In this document: one piece after another, positions 54,601 to 64,000 of the stretch
How the letters are laid out: each line of letters starts with the position of its first letter
Numbering within the stretch: position 1 is the first letter of the stretch
Translations under genes and position numbers: made by a program
Source: Strigamia acuminata
Lineage: Eukaryota; Arthropoda; Chilopoda; Geophilomorpha; Linotaeniidae
Length of the DNA: 64,000 bases
Direction of reading: 5' to 3'
Assembly (NCBI GenBank): GCA_949358305.1
Contig: CASHSZ010000032.1
Coordinates: 1 to 64,000, forward strand
Notes under the pieces: generated by a model
Databases searched by the model: none
The model's input: the letters and a program-made list of their open reading frames with translations, nothing else
Told to the model about the DNA's origin: nothing

Positions 54601-57600
54601 CAAAAGTCTATTCTCCCAAATCATTGGTTGGATGTTTCTAAAACTTACATTGGAGCCTTCTACTAAGGTTTAAACACTATTTCTGAACATTCAGAGACAT
54701 TAATCTTGTGGTGTTTGTGCTAAGTCAACTGCGATGTGAAATGAGCTCAAAATTTTTTTTTCAAAATTTAATGCTTGGGTGTTGCTAAAACTTATATTGA
54801 AGGCTTCTACTAAGGTTTAAACACTATTTCTGAACATTCAGAGACATTGGTCTTGTGGTGTTTGTGCTAAGTCAACTGTGATGAGATCAAAAGTCTATTC
54901 TCCCAAATCATCGGTTGGATGTTTCTAAAACTTACATTGGAGCCTTCTACTAAGGTTTAAACACTATTTCTGAACATTCAGAGACATTGGACTTGTGGTG
55001 TTTGTGCTAAGTCAACTGTGATGAGATCAAAAGTCTATTCAACCAAATCATCGCTTGGATGTTGCTAAAACTTACATTGAAGGCTTCTACTAAGGTTTAA
55101 ACACTATTTCTGAACATTCAGAGACATTGGTCTTGTGGTGTTTGTGCTAAGTCAACTGTGATGAGATTAAAAGTCTATTCAACCAAATCATCGCTTGGAT
55201 GTTGCTAAAACTTACATTGAAGGCTTCTACTAAGGTTTAAACACTATTTCTGAACATTCAGAGACATTAATCTTGTGGTGTTTGTGCTAAGTCAACTGCG
55301 ATGTGAATTGAGCTCAAAATTTTTTTTTCAAAATTTATTGCTTGGGTGTTGCTAAAACTTATATTGAAGAGTTCTACTAAGGTTTAAACACTATTTCTGA
55401 ACATTCAGAGACATTGGACTTGTGGTGTTTGTGCTAAGTCAACTGTGATGAGATCAAAAGTCTATTCAACCAAATCATCGCTTGGATGTTGCTAAAACTT
55501 ACATTGAAGGCTTCTACTAAGGTTTAAACACTATTTCTGAACATTCAGAGACATTGGTCTTGTGGTGTTTGTGCTAAGTCAACTGTGATGAGATCAAAGT
55601 CTATTCTCCCAAATCATTGGTTGGATGTTTCTAAAACTTACATTGGAGCCTTCTACTAAGGTTTAAACACTATTTCTGAACATTCAGAGACATTGGTCTT
55701 GTGGTGTTTGTGCTAAGTCAACTGTGATGAGATCAAAAGTCTATTCTCCCAAATCATCGGTTGGATGTTTCTAAAACTTACATTGGAGCCTTCTACTAAG
55801 GTTTAAACACTATTTCTGAACATTCAGAGACATTGGACTTGTGGTGTTTGTGCTAAGTCAACTGTGATGAGATCAAAAGTCTATTCTCCCAAATCATCGG
55901 TTGGATGTTTCTAAAACTTACATTGGAGCCTTCTACTAAGGTTTAAACACTATTTCTGAACATTCAGAGACATTAATCTTGTGGTGTTTGTGCTAAGTCA
56001 ACTGCGATGTGAATTGAGCTCAAAATTTTTTTTTCAAAATTTATTGCTTGGGTGTTGCTAAAACTTATATTGAAGAGTTCTACTAAGGTTTAAACACTAT
56101 TTCTGAACATTCAGAGACATTGGACTTGTGGTGTTTGTGCTAAGTCAACTGTGATGAGATCAAAAGTCTATTCAACCAAATCATCGCTTGGATGTTGCTA
56201 AAACTTACATTGAAGGCTTCTACTAAGGTTTAAACACTATTTCTGAACATTCAGAGACATTGGTCTTGTGGTGTTTGTGCTAAGTCAACTGTGATGAGAT
56301 CAAAGTCTATTCTCCCAAATCATTGGTTGGATGTTTCTAAAACTTACATTGGAGCCTTCTACTAAGGTTTAAACACTATTTCTGAACATTCAGAGACATT
56401 GGTGTTGTGGTGTTTGTGCTAAGTCAACTGTGATGAGATCAAAAGTCTATTCTCCCAAATCATTGGTTGGATGTTTCTAAAACTTACATTGGAGCCTTCT
56501 ACTAGGGTTTAAACACTATTACTGAACATTCAGAGACATTGGTCTTGTGGTGTTTGTGCTAAGTCAACTGTGATGAGATCAAAAGTCTATTCTCCCAAAT
56601 CATCGGTTGGATGTTTCTAAAACTTACATTGGAGCCTTCTACTAAGGTTTAAACACTATTTCTGAACATTCAGAGACATTGGACTTGTGGTGTTTGTGCT
56701 AAGTCAACTGTGATGAGATCAAAAGTCTATTCTCCCAAATCATTGCTTGGATGTTGCTAAAACTTACATTGAAGGCTTCTACTAAGGTTTAAATACTATT
56801 TCTGAACGTTCAGAGACATTGGTCTTGTGGTGTTTGTGCTAAGTCAACTGTGATGAGATCAAAAGTCTATTCAACCAAATCATCGCTTGGATGTTGCTAA
56901 AACTTACATTGAAGGCTTCTACTAAGGTTTAAACACTATTTCTGAACATTCAGAGACATTGGTCTTGTGGTGTTTGTGCTAAGTCAACTGTGATGAGATC
57001 AAAAGTCGATTCTCCCAAATCATCGGTTGGATGTTTCTAAAACTTACATTGGAGCCTTCTACTAAGGTTTAAACACTATTTCTGAACATTCAGAGACATT
57101 GGTCTTGTGGTGCTTGTGCTAAGTCAACTGTGATGAGATCAAAAGTCTATTCTCCCAAATCATTGGTTGGATGTTTCTAAAACTTACATTGGAGCCTTCT
57201 ACTAAGGTTTAAACACTATTTCTGAACATTCAGAGACATTAATCTTGTGGTGTTTGTGCTAAGTCAACTGCGATGTGAAATAAGCTCAAAATTTTTTTTT
57301 CAAATTTTATTGCTTGGGTGTTGCTAAAACTTATATTGAAGGCTTCTACTAAGGTTTAAACACTATTTCTAAACATTCAGAGACATTGGTCTTGTGGTGT
57401 TTGTGCTAAGTCAACTGCGATGTGAAATGAGCTCAAAATTTTTTTTTCAAAATTTAATGCTTGGGTGTTGCTAAAACTTATATTGAAGGCTTCTACTAAG
57501 GTTTAAACACTATTTCTGAACATTCAGAGACATTGGTCTTGTGGTGTTTGTGCTAAGTCAACTGTGATGAGATCAAAAGTCTATTCTCCCAAATCATCGG

Positions 57601-60600
57601 TTGGATGTTTCTAAAACTTACATTGGAGCCTTCTACTAAGGTTTAAACACTATTTCTGAACATTCAGAGACATTGGACTTGTGGTGTTTGTGCTAAGTCA
57701 ACTGTGATGAGATCAAAAGTCTATTCTCCCAAATCATCGGTTGGATGTTTCTAAAACTTACATTGGAGCCTTCTACTAAGGTTTAAACACTATTTCTGAA
57801 CATTCAGAGACATTGGACTTGTGGTGTTTGTGCTAAGTCAACTGTGATGAGATCAAAAGTCTATTCTCCCAAATCATTGGTTGGATGTTTCTAAAACTTA
57901 CATTGGAGCCTTCTACTAGGGTTTAAACACTATTACTGAACATTCAGAGACATTGGTCTTGTGGTGTTTGTGCTAAGTCAACTGTGATGAGATCAAAAGT
58001 CTATTCTCCCAAATCATCGGTTGGATGTTTCTAAAACTTACATTGGAGCCTTCTACTAAGGTTTAAACACTATTTCTGAACATTCAGAGACATTAATCTT
58101 GTGGTGTTTGTGCTAAGTCAACTGCGATGTGAATTGAGCTCAAAATTTTTTTTTCAAAATTTATTGCTTGGGTGTTGCTAAAACTTATATTGAAGAGTTC
58201 TACTAAGGTTTAAACACTATTTCTGAACATTCAGAGACATTGGACTTGTGGTGTTTGTGCTAAGTCAACTGTGATGAGATCAAAAGTCTATTCAACCAAA
58301 TCATCGCTTGGATGTTGCTAAAACTTACATTGAAGGCTTCTACTAAGGTTTAAACACTATTTCTGAACATTCAGAGACATTGGTCTTGTGGTGTTTGTGC
58401 TAAGTCAACTGTGATGAGATCAAAGTCTATTCTCCCAAATCATTGGTTGGATGTTTCTAAAACTTACATTGGAGCCTTCTACTAAGGTTTAAACACTATT
58501 TCTGAACATTCAGAGACATTGGTCTTGTGGTGTTTTGTGCTAAGTCAACTGTGATGAGATCAAAAGTCTATTCTCCCAAATCATTGGTTGGATGTTTCTA
58601 AAACTTACATTGGAGCCTTCTACTAGGGTTTAAACACTATTACTGAACATTCAGAGACATTGGTCTTGTGGTGTTTGTGCTAAGTCAACTGTGATGAGGT
58701 CAAAAGTCTATTCTCCCAAATCATTGGTTGGATGTTTCTAAAACTTACATTGGAGCCTTCTACTAAGGTTTAAACACTATTTCTGAACATTCAGAGACAT
58801 TGGACTTGTGGTGTTTGTGCTAAGTCAACTGTGATGAGATCAAAAGTCTATTCTCCCAAATCATTGGTTGGATGTTTCTAAAACTTACATTGGAGCCTTC
58901 TACTAGGGTTTAAACACTATTACTGAACATTCAGAGACATTGGACTTGTGGTGTTTGTGCTAAGTCAACTGTGATGAGATCAAAAGTCTATTCAACCAAA
59001 TCATCGCTTGGATGTTGCTAAAACTTACATTGAAGGCTTCTACTAAGGTTTAAACACTTTTTCTGAACATTCAGAGACATTGGTCTTGTGGTGTTTGTGC
59101 TAAGTCAACTGTGATGAGATCAAAAGTCTATTCTCCCAAATCATCGGTTGGATGTTTCTAAAACTTACATTGGAGCCTTCTACTAAGGTTTAAACACTAT
59201 TTCTGAACATTCAGAGACATTAATCTTGTGGTGTTTGTGCTAAGTCAACTGCGATGTGAATTGAGCTCAAAATTTTTTTTTCAAAATTTATTGCTTGGGT
59301 GTTGCTAAAACTTATATTGAAGAGTTCTACTAAGGTTTAAACACTATTTCTGAACATTCAGAGACATTGGACTTGTGGTGTTTGTGCTAAGTCAACTGTG
59401 ATGAGATCAAAAGTCTATTCAACCAAATCATCGCTTGGATGTTGCTAAAACTTACATTGAAGGCTTCTACTAAGGTTTAAACACTATTTCTGAACATTCA
59501 GAGACATTGGTCTTGTGGTGTTTGTGCTAAGTCAACTGTGATGAGATCAAAGTCTATTCTCCCAAATCATTAGTTGGATGTTTCTAAAACTTACATTGGA
59601 GCCTTCTACTAAGGTTTAAACACTATTTCTGAACATTCAGAGACATTGGTCTTGTGGTGTTTTGTGCTAAGTCAACTGTGATGAGATCAAAAGTCTATTC
59701 TCCCAAATCATTGGTTGGATGTTTCTAAAACTTACATTGGAGCCTTCTACTAGGGTTTAAACACTATTACTGAACATTCAGAGACATTGGTCTTGTGGTG
59801 TTTGTGCTAAGTCAACTGTGATGAGGTCAAAAGTCTATTCTCCCAAATCATTGGTTGGATGTTTCTAAAACTTACATTGGAGCCTTCTACTAAGGTTTAA
59901 ACACTATTTCTGAACATTCAGAGACATTGGACTTGTGGTGTTTGTGCTAAGTCAACTGTGATGAGATCAAAAGTCTATTCTCCCAAATCATTGGTTGGAT
60001 GTTTCTAAAACTTACATTGGAGCCTTCTACTAGGGTTTAAACACTATTACTGAACATTCAGAGACATTGGACTTGTGGTGTTTGTGCTAAGTCAACTGTG
60101 ATGAGATCAAAAGTCTATTCAACCAAATCATCGCTTGGATGTTGCTAAAACTTACATTGAAGGCTTCTACTAAGGTTTAAACACTTTTTCTGAACATTCA
60201 GAGACATTGGTCTTGTGGTGTTTGTGCTAAGTCAACTGTGATGAGATCAAAAGTCTATTCTCCCAAATCATCGGTTGGATGTTTCTAAAACTTACATTGG
60301 AGCCTTCTACTAAGGTTTAAACACTATTTCTGAACATTCAGAGACATTGGTCTTTTGGTGTTTGTGCTAAGTCAACTGTGATGAGATCAAAAGTCTATTC
60401 TCCCAAATCATCGGTTGGATGTTTCTAAAACTTACATTGGAGCCTTCTACTAAGGTTTAAACACTATTTCTGAACATTCAGAGACATTGGTCTTGTGGTG
60501 TTTGTGCTAAGTCAACTGTGATGAGATCAAAAGTCTATTCAACCAAATCATCGGTTGGATGTTTCTAAAACTTACATTGGAGCCTTCTACTAAGGTTTAA

Positions 60601-63600
60601 ACACTATTTCTGAACATTCAGAGACATTGGACTTGTGGTGTTTGTGCTAAGTCAACTGTGATAAGATCAAAAGTCTATTCTCCCAAATCATTGCTTGGAT
60701 GTTGCTAAAACTTACATTGAAGGCTTCTACTAAGGTTTAAATACTATTTCTGAACGTTCAGAGACATTGGTCTTGTGGTGTTTGTGCTAAGTCAACTGTG
60801 ATGAGATCAAAAGTCTATTCAACCAAATCATCGCTTGGATGTTGCTAAAACTTACATTAAAGGCTTCTACTAAGGTTTAAACACTATTTCTGAACATTCA
60901 GAGACATTGGTCTTGTGGTGTTTGTGCTAAGTCAACTGTGATGAGATCAAAAGTCGATTCTCCCAAATCATCGGTTGGATGTTTCTAAAACTTACATTGG
61001 AGCCTTCTACTAAGGTTTAAACACTATTTCTGAACGTTCAGAGACATTGGTCTTGTGGTGTTTGTGCTAAGTCAACTGTGATGAGATCAAAAGTCTATTC
61101 AACCAAATCATCGCTTGGATGTTGCTAAAACTTACATTGAAGGCTTCTACTAAGGTTTAAACACTATTTCTGAACATTCAGAGACATTGGTCTTGTGGTG
61201 TTTGTGCTAAGTCAACTGTGATGAGATAAAAAGTCGATTCTCCCAAATCATCGGTTGGATGTTTCTAAAACTTACATTGGAGCCTTCTACTAAGGTTTAA
61301 ACACTATTTCTGAACGTTCAGAGACATTGGTCTTGTGGTGTTTGTGCTAAGTCAACTGTGATGAGATCAAAAGTCGATTCTCCCAAATCGTCGGTTGGAT
61401 GTTTCTAAAACTTACATTGGAGCCTTCTACTAAGGTTTAAACACTATTTCTGAACATTCAGAGACATTGGTCTTTTGGTGTTTGTGCTAAGTCAACTGTG
61501 ATGAGATCAAAAGTCTATTCTCCCAAATCATTGGTTGGATGTTTCTAAAACTTACATTGGAGCCTTCTACTAAGGTTTAAACACTATTTCTGAACATTCA
61601 GAGACATTGGTCTTGTGGTGTTTGTGCTAAGTCAACTGTGATGAGATCAAAAGTCTATTCTCCCAAATCATTGGTTGGATGTTTCTAAAACTTACATTGG
61701 AGCCTTCTACTAAGGTTTAAACACTATTTCTGAACATTCAGAGACATTAATCTTGTGGTGTTTGTGCTAAGTCAACTGCGATGTGAAATGAGCTCAAAAT
61801 TTTTTTTTCAAAATTTAATGCTTGGGTGTTGCTAAAACTTATATTGAAGGCTTCTACTAAGGTTTAAACACTATTTCTGAACATTCAGAGACATTGGTCT
61901 TGTGGTGTTTGTGCTAAGTCAACTGTGATGAGATCAAAAGTCTATTCTCCCAAATCATCGGTTGGATGTTTCTAAAACTTACATTGGAGCCTTCTACTAA
62001 GGTTTAAACACTATTTCTGAACATTCAGAGACATTGGACTTGTGGTGTTTGTGCTAAGTCAACTGTGATGAGATCAAAAGTCTATTCAACCAAATCATCG
62101 CTTGGATGTTGCTAAAACTTACATTGAAGGCTTCTACTAAGGTTTAAACACTATTTCTGAACATTCAGAGACATTGGTCTTGTGGTGTTTGTGCTAAGTC
62201 AACTGTGATGAGATTAAAAGTCTATTCAACCAAATCATCGCTTGGATGTTGCTAAAACTTACATTGAAGGCTTCTACTAAGGTTTAAACACTATTTCTGA
62301 ACATTCAGAGACATTAATCTTGTGGTGTTTGTGCTAAGTCAACTGCGATGTGAATTGAGCTCAAAATTTTTTTTTCAAAATTTATTGCTTGGGTGTTGCT
62401 AAAACTTATATTGAAGAGTTCTACTAAGGTTTAAACACTATTTCTGAACATTCAGAGACATTGGACTTGTGGTGTTTGTGCTAAGTCAACTGTGATGAGA
62501 TCAAAAGTCTATTCAACCAAATCATCGCTTGGATGTTGCTAAAACTTACATTGAAGGCTTCTACTAAGGTTTAAACACTATTTCTGAACATTCAGAGACA
62601 TTGGTCTTGTGGTGTTTGTGCTAAGTCAACTGTGATGAGATCAAAGTCTATTCTCCCAAATCATTGGTTGGATGTTTCTAAAACTTACATTGGAGCCTTC
62701 TACTAAGGTTTAAACACTATTTCTGAACATTCAGAGACATTGGTCTTGTGGTGTTTGTGCTAAGTCAACTGTGATGAGATCAAAAGTCTATTCTCCCAAA
62801 TCATCGGTTGGATGTTTCTAAAACTTACATTGGAGCCTTCTACTAAGGTTTAAACACTATTTCTGAACATTCAGAGACATTAATCTTGTGGTGTTTGTGC
62901 TAAGTCAACTGCGATGTGAATTGAGCTCAAAATTTTTTTTTCAAAATTTATTGCTTGGGTGTTGCTAAAACTTATATTGAAGAGTTCTACTAAGGTTTAA
63001 ACACTATTTCTGAACATTCAGAGACATTGGACTTGTGGTGTTTGTGCTAAGTCAACTGTGATGAGATCAAAAGTCTATTCAACCAAATCATCGCTTGGAT
63101 GTTGCTAAAACTTACATTGAAGGCTTCTACTAAGGTTTAAACACTATTTCTGAACATTCAGAGACATTGGTCTTGTGGTGTTTGTGCTAAGTCAACTGTG
63201 ATGAGATCAAAGTCTATTCTCCCAAATCATTGGTTGGATGTTTCTAAAACTTACATTGGAGCCTTCTACTAAGGTTTAAACACTATTTCTGAACATTCAG
63301 AGACATTGGTGTTGTGGTGTTTGTGCTAAGTCAACTGTGATGAGATCAAAAGTCTATTCTCCCAAATCATTGGTTGGATGTTTCTAAAACTTACATTGGA
63401 GCCTTCTACTAAGGTTTAAACACTATTTCTGAACATTCAGAGACATTGGTCTTGTGGTGTTTGTGCTAAGTCAACTGTGATGAGATCAAAAGTCTATTCT
63501 CCCAAATCATTGGTTGGATGTTTCTAAAACTTACATTGGAGCCTTCTACTAAGGTTTAAACACTATTTCTGAACATTCAGAGACATTAATCTTGTGGTGT

Positions 63601-64000
63601 TTGTGCTAAGTCAACTGCGATGTGAAATGAGCTCAAAATTTTTTTTTCAAAATTTAATGCTTGGGTGTTGCTAAAACTTATATTGAAGGCTTCTACTAAG
63701 GTTTAAACACTATTTCTGAACATTCAGAGACATTGGTCTTGTGGTGTTTGTGCTAAGTCAACTGTGATGAGATCAAAAGTCTATTCTCCCAAATCATCGG
63801 TTGGATGTTTCTAAAACTTACATTGGAGCCTTCTACTAAGGTTTAAACACTATTTCTGAACATTCAGAGACATTGGACTTGTGGTGTTTGTGCTAAGTCA
63901 ACTGTGATGAGATCAAAAGTCTATTCAACCAAATCATCGCTTGGATGTTGCTAAAACTTACATTGAAGGCTTCTACTAAGGTTTAAACACTATTTCTGAA
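48652..64000 (+). repeat. 140-bp satellite, about 110 monomers, runs off the window
   Basis: The same direct array as on the left, with many 147-bp T-tract monomers (for example near 49789, 50358, 52886, 53453, 54018, 56001, 59246 and 63611). Other monomer marks are CACTATTACTG, CACTTTTTC, GGTGTTGTGG and an extra T in GTGTTTTGTG. No gene is present. Confidence 0.97.
50230..64000 (+). repeat. Higher-order duplication with 8886-bp offset in the satellite
   Basis: Rare monomer marks recur at a constant distance: TCATTAGTTG at 50681 and 59567, ATCGTCGGTT at 52501 and 61387, GATAAAAAGTCG at 52341 and 61227 (base T), and GTGTTTTGTG near 50774 and 59660. The paired segments are about 50.2-55.1 kb and about 59.1-64.0 kb; the second runs off the window. 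The edges are approximate. Confidence 0.85.

Overview
This is eukaryotic, almost certainly metazoan, repeat-rich heterochromatin. No host gene, RNA gene, CRISPR array or bacterial operon was recognised. Four signs suggest an invertebrate, probably an arthropod: BEL/Pao and Ty1/copia retrotransposons, BEL primer sites that match the 3' end of an insect-type tRNA-His, copia primer sites that match initiator tRNA-Met, and a very long AT-rich tandem satellite. Species cannot be told from the sequence.

The background is a satellite of about 140 bp (11390-11930, 13516-16757, 18343-25973, 48652-64000; roughly 190 monomers, all in one orientation). A minority 147-bp monomer carries a T9 tract. The array has higher-order structure. 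A 4827-bp tandem duplication at 11519-21172 includes a truncated BEL LTR in each copy. A second duplication has an 8886-bp offset, with about 50.2-55.1 kb repeated at 59.1-64.0 kb.

Two nests of mobile elements sit in the array. Left nest (1-11389): a BEL element (BEL-A1, 5' LTR 9860-11389, gag-protease 8867-6999) is interrupted inside its pol gene by a second BEL element (BEL-A0, 5' LTR 5440-6998). BEL-A0 is in turn interrupted in its leader by a copia element (Copia-1), whose open polyprotein frame (3755 to 1) runs off the window.

Right nest (25974-48651): an intact copia element (Copia-2, 1407-aa polyprotein, 165-bp LTRs, TSD GTGTT) lies in the satellite. Its 3' LTR was split by a long-inverted-repeat DNA transposon of about 2.6 kb. 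The left arm of that transposon then took two further BEL-type insertions. One is an intact autonomous BEL (BEL-B, 1758-aa polyprotein, 1574-bp LTRs, TSD AGTC). The other is a large non-autonomous derivative with 773-bp LTRs around about 4.6 kb of non-coding DNA (BEL-LARD, TSD CCAT). The intact right arm of the DNA transposon keeps both empty target sites in inverted form, so the order of events can be read directly.

All LTR elements read on the minus strand. Copia-2, BEL-B and BEL-LARD have LTR pairs of equal length with no difference noticed on reading, so these insertions look young. The two copia elements carry different primer sites: Copia-1 matches the 3' end of initiator tRNA-Met, and Copia-2 matches its internal anticodon region, as in Drosophila copia.
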